DNA of 64,000 bases from Cricetomys ansorgei (Eukaryota > Chordata > Mammalia > Rodentia > Nesomyidae): assembly GCA_026225945.1 (NCBI GenBank), contig JAMJFZ010001729.1:1-64000 (forward strand), given 5' to 3'. Below the pieces are notes generated by a model, which had not been told where the DNA came from, did no database searches, and saw only the letters and a program-made list of their open reading frames with translations. The position numbers and the translations under genes were made by a program. This document shows, piece after piece, positions 11,501 through 21,600 of the stretch; within the stretch, counting starts at the first letter, position 1, and every line of letters starts with the position of its first letter.

Positions 11501-12115
11501 TGTTGTGTAGCAGTTTATTGCTTACTTTGTTTACTGTTTAGTACATTAAAACCTTCCATCTTGGAGAGAAACTCCTAAACACACAGGATGTTAACGGGGA
11601 AGTGAAACATCCTGAAGAGGGTGAAACATTGCAGCCTGCATGGAAGCTCTTTAAGCTCAGAAAGAAAAACAACTCAAAATCAGTTCAGAAAGTCCCTGAA
11701 ACTGATCATATCTCTAAGCCCCACCCTCCCCAAGAGTATATAAGCAGTAAAGATGGTGACAGTCAGTCTTAGACAAGGCAAGCTGCCTAAAAGAGGTTTA
11801 GACCAGCCGAGTCACCAAAAATAACAGAGACTAGCCAAGCTGCCTAGAAGAGTCTCAACCAACTGACTATCTGAAAAAGACTTTTTCCAACCTGGTGAGC
11901 TACCTGCAGGCTGCACAGTGTGCTCCAGGTTCCCAGCTTTCGTGAGCTATCATTCATGCTGGGGTGGGCTTTGGTGATGCCACTGTCTTTGCATCATTTC
12001 TGCTGCTGTAAGTAACCCTTCCTGTAAGTAAACACAATTAACCCCAATCGTTCACTGAATTGGTCTTTAATGGCATCTGTACTTTGGTATGTCACCGGTT
12101 CACTATCTGAGGTGA
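11501..12115 (+). mobile_element. Candidate ERV LTR
   Basis: Begins TGTTGTGTAGC and contains the promoter-like arrangement 'aagccccaccctccccaaga' followed by a TATATAAG box (11737-11744) and leader-like sequence with repeated 'aagctgcctagaagag' motifs. This layout is typical of a solo LTR. The 3' edge and any target duplication are unclear, and no viral coding region is present. Confidence 0.45.
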
Positions 12116-12472
12116 GTATATGTCTGCTCACATCTCCCCAGATATACTGTCTACAACACCCACATAAACACAAAGACAGAAAATAATCAAACGTCCTCCA
12201 GTGTCTAATACCCAAATGAAACAACTATAAAATCGTGGCTAAGTTTGCTTACTACCTCCCATTCACTGTGTATAATAACATAAGAACATTTTGTTACACA
12301 TAGCCACAATACTGGTACCACATCAGAATAAACAATTTATTAATACTATTAAATAGCCAATCAAATATGTAATCCCATTTCTTTGATTCCTTTCATACCT
12401 TGTGATCAATCAATGGCACTTGAATTCATTTAGTGTGGGTTTTTCTTTTTTTATTTTTGTGGGGTTACGGGG
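12116..12472. other. No recognised element
   Basis: AT-rich sequence without a gene or a repeat I can name. Confidence 0.4.
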
Positions 12473-12613
12473 GTGTCAAGACAGGCTTTCTCTGTGTAGC
12501 CCTATCTGTCCTGAAACTCACTCTGTAGACCAGGCTGGCCTCATACTCAGAGATCTGCCTGCCTCTGCCTTCCAAGTGCTGGGATTAAAGGTGCACACCA
12601 GCACTGCTCAGCA
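12473..12613 (-). repeat. B1 SINE
   Basis: 'gacaggctttctctgtgtag' through 'gtgctgggattaaaggtgca', the complement of a full B1. Confidence 0.9.
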
Positions 12614-12892
12614 GCATGGGTTTTTCTTATAGAGGCTTTTAATCATATTCCTCTTCCCTTTAAATTTTCTGTAAACTGGCCAGTATATCTATAGGGTTCA
12701 CCCTGTTACTAGGCAGCAGGTCTTTGGTGGCTTTGTATAATTCCATTAATAGATAAACCATATCTTCTTGTCTCTCTTTTTTATGTCTCTTTTGTACATT
12801 AGAGTATACAAAATGGTGGTTTGCCCATTATGTAATTTTCATTTGTTTCCTAGAACACTTTCATAAAGACAAATTTCATTGCTTGATTTTTT

Positions 12893-13118
12893 AAAAAAGA
12901 GTTATTGTTTTTAACTATGTGTATATGTGTGTATATGCACATGACTGCAGGTGCTCATGAAGTCCAGAAGAGACAGATCCCATGGAGCTGGAGTTAGACA
13001 TCTGTGAGCATCCCAGTGTGGCTGCTGGGAATCAAACTTGGGTCCTCTGCAAAAGCAGTATTCACTTTTAACTGAGTTTCAGTATTCACTTGGGAGCCTT
13101 CTCCCAAGCCCCCATTCC
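12893..13118 (-). repeat. B3-type SINE
   Basis: T-rich start, 'gagctggagttagacatctg', 'tgctgggaatcaaacttggg', then a degraded head with a short internal duplication of 'cagtattcact'. Confidence 0.75.
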
Positions 13119-13526
13119 TTGTTTGTTTTTATTATCTTAATGCACAGTTCATAAAAGAAAAACATCAGCTTCCCTTGGGTTCTAGTAATTAAAGGCAATG
13201 AGTTAGATTAGGGAAAAATGAACCTTGACCTCAAAAAAGAGAAAGAAAAAAGACCTTAACTACCTGAAAAGCAATTCAAAATAAATCACAGACCAAAACG
13301 TGAAAGCTAAACCATTAAAGTCTCCAAGAGAAAATACAGAATAACTTTGTGACCTTGAAGTGAACAAATACTTCCCAAGCAAGATGCAAAAGGTGCTGAC
13401 TACACCGGAAAACATAATAGACCAGATTTATTAAAATAAAGAATTCTGTTCATTAAAAGTAACCACTGATCATAGTTGACTTCCTAGGATTCAGCATAAG
13501 AGAAGCACTATTAATAGAGTGAAAGA

Positions 13527-13732
13527 CCTGGATCTGAAGAGATGGCTCAGCTGTTAAGAGCTCTTGATGCTTTTTCAGAAGACCTTGGTTCAGTTCCTAG
13601 CACTCACCATTAGGCAGCTCACAACAGCCTGTATTTTTCCAGTTCCAGAGGATCTGGTGCCCTCTTCTGGCCTCCATGAGCACGTACACACACATGACAT
13701 ACACATACATAAAAATAAAGCTTTATAAAAAG
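13527..13732 (+). repeat. B3-type SINE inside L1
   Basis: 'gaagagatggctcagctgtt' head to an 'ataaaaataaag' tail. The flanking 9-bp duplication AGAGTGAAA (13516-13524 and 13733-13741) shows the insertion site. Confidence 0.9.
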
Positions 13733-13855
13733 AGAGTGAAAAACCACAATCTCAGAGGAAAACTTTACAGGTGTATATTCAATAAACAACCCATACCCAG
13801 AATTTATAAAGCATACTTGCAAATAAATAGAAAAACAAAGAAATTTAAAAATTGA

Positions 13856-14056
13856 AATGTATTTTCTTTCGTGTGTGTAGTGTGTGTGTGTATACATGTG
13901 TGCAAATGCCCAAAGAACTGAGAAGAGGGTATTGGATCCTTGGAGCTGGAACTACAGGTAGTTGTGAGCCTCTGGATGTAGGTATTGGGAACCATACTCT
14001 GGTCTTCTTCAAGAGCAGTGAATACTTATAACCACTAAGCCATCTCTCTAGTCCTA
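13856..14056 (-). repeat. B3-type SINE inside L1
   Basis: 'ggagctggaactacaggtag' through 'actaagccatctctctagtc', complement of the B3 head. Confidence 0.85.
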
Positions 14057-14387
14057 CAAGCCAAAACTTTCAATGGGGAAAAAATTGAATTAGGCTTCTC
14101 CAAGGGTCATCACCAACCAACTAACAAGATAAAAATATGTCCAACAGAAAATTATAATGAAAAAGAGTAAAAGCACTCAGTGTGGTAAAATGTGAAGCAA
14201 CTAGAATGCTGATACGTCAAGGGGCGGGCACAGCAGCACGGCCGCATTGGTAAGCCATTTGGAAACATCTAATAAAGCTAAGCATATGCCTACCCTGCAA
14301 CTCAGAAATCCATTCCTAGACATTCACGCCACCAAATTGAGTGCATATGTTTACCAAATGCAATGGTACAAGAACATCCGCAGCAGC

Positions 14388-14528
14388 CAGGTAGGGTGGA
14401 GCATGCTTTCATCTCAGCTCTTGGGAGGCAGAGGCAAGCGGATCTCTGTGAGTTCAAGGCCAGCCTGGTCTACATAGTGAGTTCCAGGACAGCCAGGGCT
14501 ACATAGAGAGACCCTGTCTCAAAAAATA
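14388..14528 (+). repeat. B1 SINE inside L1
   Basis: 'ggtagggtggagcatgcttt' to 'gagaccctgtctcaaaaaat'; near full length. Confidence 0.9.
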
Positions 14529-14559
14529 AAAATTCACAGCAATTTATTTCAGAATGGGT

Positions 14560-14602
14560 CCTGTATCATAAGGGTTCTCTAAAGGACTAGAACTGGTAGA
14601 CT

Positions 14603-14650
<48 letters not shown>

Positions 14651-15115
14651 ATATATTAAAAGGGGATTTATTATATTAGCTTAATAGGCGGAGTCTGAGT
14701 ATTCCAACAACGGCTGCCTCACACTGGAGAGTCTTGGAATCTGCTAGTTGCTCAGTCCATGAGACTTGATGTCTCAGCGTACTCAATCTGATGCTGAAGG
14801 TGTAGAGGGTTCCTGGAGAGCCGTTGGTCTTCAGCATAGGTTGGAAGCCTAAAGAAGTTTGTTCAAACACTGGTGAAGGGCAGCTGCCACATGGGGATGG
14901 ATTGATTTGCCAGTGAGAATAAGAATAAGCAGGTAAAAATCAAAGCTTCCTTCTTCCACGTCCTTTTATCTGGACTGCCACAAGATGTGGCCCAGACTTA
15001 ACATGGGTCTCTCCAGCATCAAATAACTGTGTCAAGAAAATCCCTCACAGGCTTGCCCAGCAACTTGGGTTTTAATTTATTACAGATGCAGTCTAATTAA
15101 CAATGGAGATGGGCT
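14560..15115. mobile_element. Interspersed repeat of unassigned class, with (TG)n
   Basis: 'gggttctctaaaggactaga' followed by (TG)n at 14604-14648, 'ggggatttattatattagct' and 'gaagcctaaagaagtttgtt' match a repeat common in rodents; related, more diverged sequence lies at 17870-18080. I cannot assign a class. Confidence 0.5.
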
Positions 15116-15253
15116 ATCAGAGACCTGGAAACAACAAAATTGTCTGCCAATGAAAAAAGCAAGTATTAAGTTGTAAGATAGTGTTAAATTAGAAAAATCA
15201 TGCAGCAATAAAATGTCTAATAAGATAAAACATTTGTTAACATGTTACTACAG

Positions 15254-15365
15254 ACCAGGCATGGTGCCTCGTTCCTGAATTCCCAGCACTTAGAAAGTTG
15301 AGGCCAGAGGTATTAACAGGAGTTTGAGGTTAGCCTAGACCAAAAGCATGCTATCATATAGAACT
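15254..15365 (+). repeat. Degenerate B1/B4-like SINE
   Basis: 'gaccaggcatggtgcctcgt', 'cagcacttagaaagttgagg', 'agtttgaggttagcctagac'. Confidence 0.6.
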
Positions 15366-15402
15366 TGATAGCCTGGTTTCACAAAATGTAGTCCATGGCG
15401 GG

Positions 15403-15603
15403 CTGGAAAGATGGCTCAGTGGTTAAGAGCACTTGCTGCTCATGCAGAGGGCCCTGGCTTGGTTCCCAATACAACCATTTATAACTCCAGTTCCAGGTCA
15501 TCTGACATCCCTCTTCTGATCCCCCTAGAACCAGGGATGCATGTGATACACATACATACATGCAGGCAAAGCACTCATACACATCAAATAAATTAATCTT
15601 TTT
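15403..15603 (+). repeat. B3-type SINE
   Basis: 'gggctggaaagatggctcag' head, a middle segment 'tccagttccaggtcatctga' and a 'caaataaattaatc' tail. Confidence 0.85.
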
Positions 15604-15689
15604 TCCAAACGTTTTAAAACTATGTGGTCCATAGTCCAGCATCATCCCCATCCGTATTCCCTGGAACTTGTTAAAAGAGCAGACTCTGG

Positions 15690-15735
15690 CTACAGAGATG
15701 ATAGATAGATGATAGATAGATACATGATAGATATC
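15690..15735. repeat. Imperfect (GATA)n microsatellite
   Basis: Repeated GATAGATA units with interruptions. Confidence 0.9.
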
Positions 15736-15737
15736 CA

Positions 15738-15935
15738 GATATAGCTCAGTTGGATGAGTGCTTGCCTAGCATGCACAAACACACACATACATGTAAGAAA
15801 TAATGTTTAAAAAAAACAATAATCCAGGCATAGCAAAGGGAAGCTATAGCCCCAGCTACTTAGGAGACTGAGTCAGGAGGGTCCATTGAGTCCAGGAGAT
15901 GCTAGCTAACCTACGCAATGTAAGTAAACTTAATT
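15738..15935 (+). repeat. ID-like head plus B1-like body (B4 type)
   Basis: 'atatagctcagttggatgag' and 'cttgcctagcatgca' resemble an ID/tRNA head; 'ccaggcatagcaaagggaag' starts a diverged B1-like arm. Confidence 0.6.
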
Positions 15936-16105
15936 TCCAATAAATAAATAATATGCGAACAAAATGAAACATTTAACATGTGTTTTGCTACCTGTCCTTT
16001 TTTTAACTTAAAAAAATAAAATACTTTGGTTCTCTAGTGTGTACCAAAGGTGACAGATAAAAGATAATAAACATATTTGGTATGTTCTAGTTTACCTTAT
16101 CATTT

Positions 16106-16580
16106 TTAAAGGCTTGTTTTTATTTTTATTAATGTATCGTGTTATGTCTGTGTGAATGTGTGCTGGAAGCCAGAAGAGGGCGTGGATCTCCTGGAGCTGG
16201 AGTGTGGTGGTTTGAATGAGAATGGCCTCCAGGGGTTGATAAATTAGAATTCTTCTGGAACTGTTTGGGAAGGATTTGGAGGTGTAACCTTGTTGGAGGA
16301 GGTGTGTCACTGGGGTGGGCACCACATCTGTCTGTCTGCTGACATGCTCTCCACCGTGATGGCCATGAACTCTGACCCTCTGGAACACTAGGCTCTGATA
16401 AACTCTTTCTCCCATAAGTTGTGTTGGTCATGGTGTTTCTTCACAACACTAGAAAAGTAACCGGGACATGGAGTTACAGGTAACTGTAAGTCTGTCGCCT
16501 AACATTGGTGCTGGGACATGGTCTCCAGTCCTCTGCAAGAGCAGCAAGTGCCTTAACCACAGTGTCATCTCTCCAGGCCA
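16106..16580 (-). repeat. B3-type SINE split by a solo LTR
   Basis: The tail side (16106-16202) and the head side (16469-16580) read as one inverted B3 ('ggagctggagt...tacaggtaactg...accacagtgtcatctctcc') once 16203-16468 is removed. Confidence 0.8.
16203..16468 (+). mobile_element. Solo LTR, MaLR/MT-like, with 5-bp target duplication
   Basis: Runs from TGTGGTGGTTTGAATGAG to AAAGTAACCGGGACA, so it has the TG...CA ends of an LTR. It is flanked by TGGAG on both sides (16198-16202 and 16469-16473), a 5-bp duplication as expected for ERVL-MaLR insertions. The empty-site B3 sequence is continuous across it. At 266 bases it is shorter than the family I recall, so it is internally deleted. Confidence 0.8.
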
Positions 16581-16634
16581 GTGCCCCCATCTTTAAAACA
16601 AAACAGATCGATTCTGTTTGTTTGTTCGTTTGTT

Positions 16635-16782
16635 CTGTTTTGTTTGTTTTTGAGACAGGGTATCTCTTTATAGCCCTGGCTGTCCTGGAACTAGCTCTGT
16701 AGACCAGGCTGGCCTTGAAGTGATCTGCCTGCATCTGCCTCCTGAGTTCTGGGATTAAAGGTATGCACCATCACCATCCACT
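16635..16782 (-). repeat. B1 SINE
   Basis: 'tttgagacagggtatctctt' through 'ctgggattaaaggtatgcac', complement of B1. Confidence 0.9.
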
Positions 16783-16925
16783 TTAAGAGTGGGCTTATGT
16801 AAGGACTTGATGGATAGCCATAGGTTAGTGAGTTCCTTGTGACAGGGAGTGAGCTAGAAAGTGCACCTCTGATCCTAACAACCCAGGCATGAGATGCTCT
16901 TCAGTCTGTAAATCTCCAAAAACCA

Positions 16926-17465
16926 AGATTATTTCCCAAGACTCTTGTTATCACTGAGTAATTTGCTCACATGCCAGACCTGACATGCGACACAATGAAC
17001 AAGCCAGAAAGGGTAGCTGTCCCACGAACTCTTGCTGATTACCATACTCACAGTAGAGAGAGAAGCATCCTTAGTCTCACCTTTAATTAGACTTATGTAC
17101 TGTTTTCCCAATGGGGGCCAAAGTTTGCCTCTTTAAATTGGTTTCTGGGTTCTCCACAAATTCCAAGGTACTTGGCACTTCCGTTACCATTACCTTATAA
17201 TATGGGAAAGTATTTCAACTCATCTTATACTAGATCTGAAAAGAACTTTTTTTTTCCCAGTGATCCAGGGTACCATTAATTTTAAATGGTCTTAAAAGCT
17301 TCAAACTGAAGACTGAGAGATCTCATTAATTACTCTAAACACTTATGAGGAAGACCAAAGGGATATGCTGTTCCCTGCCACATATCAGAACTTATAAAGA
17401 ACATACAGCATCAAGACTCTGTGTATGGGGCTGGAGAGATGATGCACCAGAGGACCCAAGCTCAG
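16926..17465 (+). repeat. Left arm of a 540-bp inverted duplication
   Basis: The reverse complement matches 19427-19966 base for base with five substitutions and no gaps (about 99%). This arm runs uninterrupted into a complete B3 SINE at its right end, and at two differing sites it carries the SINE-consensus base, so it looks like the source copy. The spacer between arms is about 1.96 kb. Confidence 0.95.
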
Positions 17466-17625
17466 TTCCCAACATCTGTGTCCAGGGGCTCACAACCACC
17501 TGTAACTGCAGCTCCAAGAGATCCGATGCCCTCTTCTGGTCTCTGCTGGCACTGCATCCAGAGGCACAAACCCACACAGAGACGCATACGCATATACATA
17601 AATAAAAATAAAGAATCTTTTTTTA
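17427..17625 (+). repeat. B3-type SINE, complete
   Basis: 'ggggctggagagatgatgca' head to an 'aaataaaaataaagaatc' tail. Its first 39 bases are included in the duplicated block and appear inverted at 19427-19465. Confidence 0.85.
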
Positions 17626-18416
17626 AAGGCCATGCTGTGCTGACTTAGAGAGGCAAGACAGTCACTACAATAAAATAGCGATCATAAACAATATATATTT
17701 ATATATGGAAATTGGATTGACAGAGAGGGGCATAGCAGATAAGAAAAAAAGGAGAAAATGCCTATGGTTTCAGAAAAATAATTAATTGGATCCCGATTTC
17801 ACACACACCATGTGCAACTCAACTCCACTTGGACTGAATTAATGAATTAAATGACAAGTAAAAAGTTATTAATAGAAATTGCAATAATCTGGGTTTTGCA
17901 GAGAAACAGACCAGGAAAGGGAGAGAAAGAAGACAGATTTAGCATAAGTAGTTGGTTGTCATGATTATGGAAGCTGAGAAGTCCAAACATCTGTGCTGGG
18001 AAGCTGGAGGCCCAGGAGAGCTGATGACCTCTTTCTGATTTGAGACCCAAACCAAGAGACAAAAGTCCCTACTCCTAGGCAGTCAGGAAGAAAGAATTCT
18101 TTTTTTTGTAGTCATGAGAAAGCAAACACAGAAACATAGGCAGACATGCTTGTCTCTTTCTACAATGTTAGAATTCATTGAATAACAGAAAATTCAATTT
18201 CATGGGCTCAATACTAGTTTTACCTGATAGCTGTGGCCATTGGTAACCACAGGTTCTTTCATTTCAACCTTAATTTTTTAATATTTATAAAATTACATTT
18301 TGCAAGAGGAATAGGTCTGTATGAAAGCTAGGCAAGGTCTATAATCCAGGGGTCTATATGAAGGGATGGCAGAGGCCTGTGTGGTCCAGATGGAATGTAG
18401 AAACAATATTAAGAAT
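17626..18416. other. AT-rich spacer with one old repeat (17870-18080)
   Basis: 17870-18080 ('cagagaaacagaccaggaaa', 'gaagctgagaagtccaaaca', 'gctggaggcccaggagagct') resembles a mammal-wide repeat related to 14560-15115. The rest shows nothing I can name. Confidence 0.4.
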
Positions 18417-19107
18417 GTTGGTACACATCTTTAATCCCAGTATTCAGAAGGCAGTGGTAGTGTATGCCTTTAATCCCAGAACTTGGGAGATAGGAAGCAG
18501 AACTCAAAAGGAGTCAGTATCAGACAAGAAGTGATGTCTGAGATGAGTCAGAATGAAGGGCAGGCAAAGTGATGAATCAGAGGAAGAGTTGGCAGAATGA
18601 GTCAGAGTGAGGACATGCCCAACTACCACAATAGAAAAGCAGGCTCTCAGCTCAGAGCTCAGGAGATAAGGCAGAGAATCAGAGAGGCTGACTGAGGCAG
18701 TATGGAGTAGTCAATCACAGAAGCAGTCCGAAGCAGTAAGTTACAGAAGCAGTAAGGTTGGGGGAAAGACATAGATGCACAGAGTCAGAAGACTCCAGTC
18801 GGAAACAGTGACCTAGCTCAGATCAGTTTGAACCAGTTAGCTTGAAGAGAGTTTGAGCCAGAACAGTGAGTGAGTTGAACCAGAGAGTCAGAGTTCAGAA
18901 GGAGCTAGTCAGAGTGGCTCAGTAAGTCTTGGAGGTTGATTAGATTGTTCAGTGGTTTAAATGTTCTAGATTGGAGGTTGAAGCCTTCCAGTTCTAGGCT
19001 TAAGTTTAGATTGTATGGAGGCTGAAAAGCTCCAGGGCCCCAGGACTAGGACCAGGAATTGAATTAGCCAAAAAATAAATGGCTTTGCCCCGAACCTAGG
19101 GTTACAA
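18417..19107 (+). mobile_element. Candidate LTR-like element with AGTCAG-rich body
   Basis: Begins TGTTG and ends CAACA, so the ends are a perfect 5-bp inverted pair. Two B1-like 'cctttaatcccag' stretches sit near the left end. A long body is dense in AGTCAG/GAGTCAG and AGCAGT motifs, followed by AATAAATGGCTTTG, a polyadenylation-like signal about 40 bases from the right end. I see no target duplication and no coding capacity. Family not recognised. Confidence 0.35.
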
Positions 19108-19117
19108 CATTTGTGTA

Positions 19118-19277
19118 TTTATTTATTTGTGTGGATGTGGATATGTAGATGCACTTGTCACAATTTGTGAGAGTCAGTTTTCTCCTTCTGCAATGTGGCT
19201 CCCAGAAATTGAACTCAGGTCATCAGGCTATGTGGCAAGCACTCCCAACTACCCTCTAAGCCATCTTGCTGGCCCCA
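19118..19277 (-). repeat. B3A-type SINE
   Basis: 'gagagtcagttttctccttc', 'attgaactcaggtcatcagg' and 'ctaagccatcttgctggccc': complement of B3A. Confidence 0.8.
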
Positions 19278-19316
19278 ACCTTAACTTAGTATTTACTCTC
19301 AAGTTACACATTACAC

Positions 19317-19318
<2 letters not shown>

Positions 19319-19353
<35 letters not shown>
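19319..19353. repeat. (CA)n microsatellite
   Basis: About 17 CA units. Confidence 0.95.
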
Positions 19354-19354
<1 letters not shown>

Positions 19355-19365
19355 ACAAAATGGTT

Positions 19366-19998
19366 ACAAGCTAGGAGTAGGGCTTATGGCTTTAATCCCA
19401 CCATTCAGGAGGCAAAGGAGGTAGATCTGAGCTTTGGTCCTCTGGTGCATCATCTCTTCAGCCCCATACACAGAGTCTTGATGCTGTATGTTCTTTATAA
19501 GTTCTGATATGTGGCAGGGAACAGCATATCCCTTTGGTCTTCCTCATAAGTGTTTAGAGTAATTAATGAGATCTCTCAGTCTTCAGTTTGAAGCTTTTAA
19601 GACCATTTAAAATTAATGGTACCCTGGATCACTGGGAAAAAAAAAGTTCCTTTCAGATCTAGTATAAGATGAGTTGAAATACTTTCCCATATTATAAGGT
19701 AATGGTAACGGAAGTGCCAAGTACCTTGGAATTTGTGGAGAACCCAGAAACCAATTTAAAGAGGCAAACTTTGGCCCCCGTTGGGAAAACAGTACATAAG
19801 TCTAATTAAAGGTGAGACTAAGGATGCTTCTCTCTCTACTGTGAGTATGGTAATCAGCAAGAGTTCGTGGGACAGCTACCCTTTCTGGCTTGTTCATTGT
19901 GTCGCATGTCAGGTCTGGCATGTGAGCAAATTAATCAGTGATAACAAGAGTCTTGGGAAATAATCTGTAAGTTCAAGTCCAGCCTTGTCTACATACCT
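19366..19998 (+). repeat. B1 SINE interrupted by the inverted copy
   Basis: The left half ends '...ggcaaaggaggtagatct' at 19428. The right half resumes 'ctgtaagttcaagtccagcc' at 19965. Removing the block between restores the normal B1 order 'gtagatct-ctgtgag'. The 3' end is truncated after 'gtctacata'. Confidence 0.85.
19427..19966 (-). repeat. Right arm of the 540-bp inverted duplication
   Basis: Inverted copy of 16926-17465 placed in the middle of a B1. It contains the first 39 bases of a B3 SINE and nothing of that SINE's remainder, so it is the derived copy. CTGAG is shared at one junction and ATCT at the other (microhomology). There is no target-site duplication and no poly-A. Confidence 0.95.
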
Positions 19999-20127
19999 GC
20001 TGCAGAAATTTATTTTTAGTTATGTTTAAAACGGTTGCTTTGTGCACTGTTGGGTGAAGGGCTGCCTAGGCTTTGGCATTTTGTATTGTCTGCAGGCATG
20101 GGCTTTATGTAAAAGATGTTTGCTGGG

Positions 20128-20266
20128 AGGTGGTGGCACACTCAGCACTCAGCACTCAGGAGGCAGAGGCAAGTGGAACTCTGTGAGTTCAAGGCCAGCC
20201 CAGTCTACAGAATGAGTTCTAGGACAGCCAAAATTACAGAGAAACTCTGTATCAAAAAAAAAATGT
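20128..20266 (+). repeat. B1 SINE
   Basis: 'gctgggaggtggtggcacac' to 'gagaaactctgtatcaaaaa', with a small duplication of 'cagcact' near the start. Confidence 0.85.
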
Positions 20267-20542
20267 TTGATTACTCATGATCTGTACATACTATCAATAG
20301 AACACCTGAGAAGCTTAGGTATCAATAAAAAGCCCTGAGATTAGACACTTGGGGTTTCACTGTGCAGCATGGCGCTGGCCATGATAGTGGTTCCCTCTGC
20401 TGCCATCTGACAGGGTTTGCACCAGTGAATACACCTCCTTGTCTTTATTGCTGAGCAACACAGCAGCTTAACTGCAACATATAGCAAGACCCTGTCTCAA
20501 ATAAACAACATTACAAAGGGGCAAAGTGTTAAAGAGTTTAAG

Positions 20543-20737
20543 CAGTGGTTCTCAACCTTCTTTATGCTGTGGTGACCCCCAACTATAAAATTATTTTTGT
20601 TGCTACTTCCTAACTACAATTTTTCTACTGTTATGTATCATAATATAAAAATCTAATATGCAGATGGTCTTAGACGACCCTGTGAAAGGATCATTTGACC
20701 CCCAAAGGGGTCGTAACCTACAGGTTGAGAACTGTTG
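20543..20737. mobile_element. Non-autonomous hAT-Charlie element (URR1-like)
   Basis: Left end CAGTGGTTCTCAACC and right end GGTTGAGAACTGTTG form imperfect terminal inverted repeats. The inside includes 'gtggtgacccccaactataa' and 'gacccccaaaggggtcgtaa', typical of the rodent URR1 group. Candidate 8-bp flanks are diverged. No transposase frame. Confidence 0.75.
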
Positions 20738-21600
20738 GTTTACAGGGTTCAAGGAGGCCAAACTGAAACAAGAGCAGAAAGCTGATATGGGTGCAGAATG
20801 GGAGGTCAGCCAGAGATCTGGCACCAAGAGCTGGTTCCAAGTGCAGAGTTGTTTCAAGGCACGCAGTCCGATCCTGATGGACAGCGGCGCTAGTAGGTTG
20901 TGTCAAGCAGCGACATGCTAAGTGAAATGGGGGTGAGACGGGAGGCCAGGGACAGACTAGCGTCTCCATTGTCTGTTGATTCCATGACACACACCTTGGA
21001 TGGTCTCAGGATGGGTTGATGGATGCTACCATACCCCAGTATTAGGTGTATGCAACAGAGGAGTTAGGTGTCTCCTTTTGTTTAAAAAAAAATCATTCGT
21101 TGGTCTAGTATGTTTGGTAAGTTCACAGTTTTTTCTGATATGGTTTTGGCATGCCCATGTGCCCCTGTGTTCCTGATTTAATCTGGTAAATTCATAGGTA
21201 GTGGTATTTTATTTGTGTAAATAGATTCTGTATCAGTCTGTGCCTTATGGTTTGTGCTGGGCAGATGCTCAGTGTTTACTTGCACGAAGAGGTAGAGTCT
21301 CTGCCTCAGCAATCATGCCTAAAATGGAGCAAACTGGTGCTTTATAAATAAATAGTCAGGACAAGGCACAGCCTCCTCTACAATGCAGAGCAGCTGAAAT
21401 GGGGTGCAGGAAGAGCTCCACATCTGCTCTGCCATCACCAGATTAGAGGAGACCATTTGAGAGAGGAAAGCAATCTTCAATCTGTGATTTAAATGTTAAC
21501 CTCATGAGAAACAGTCTCTCAGACACACCCAGAAACACGGGCCAACCAAATCTCTGGGCACTCTGAGGCCTAGTTAATTTGGCATATAACATTAACCATC
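20738..21600. other. No recognised element
   Basis: Unique-looking sequence; no coding exon with plausible splice sites. Confidence 0.4.

Larger units (their letters stand above)
13165..14575 (+). mobile_element. Old L1 ORF2 fragment carrying three SINE insertions
   Basis: Translated character and phrases such as 'cttgaagtgaacaaatactt', 'acccagaatttataaagc' and 'tccattcctagacattcac' match the 3' part of L1 ORF2 (end of RT through the C-terminal domain). It is interrupted by B3 (+), B3 (-) and B1 (+). Frames are broken throughout; it is a dead copy. Confidence 0.75.

Noticed and set aside
16929..19963. Two near-identical 60-codon frames (minus at 16929-17111, plus at 19781-19963)
   Set aside because: They look like a duplicated small gene but are only the same DNA seen in the two arms of the inverted duplication; no start context, similarity or splice support.
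20543..20737. Possible source or relative of the hAT-like domain in ZMYM6
   Set aside because: It is a short non-autonomous Charlie-type element without coding sequence; the domestication of ZMYM6 is far older and unrelated.
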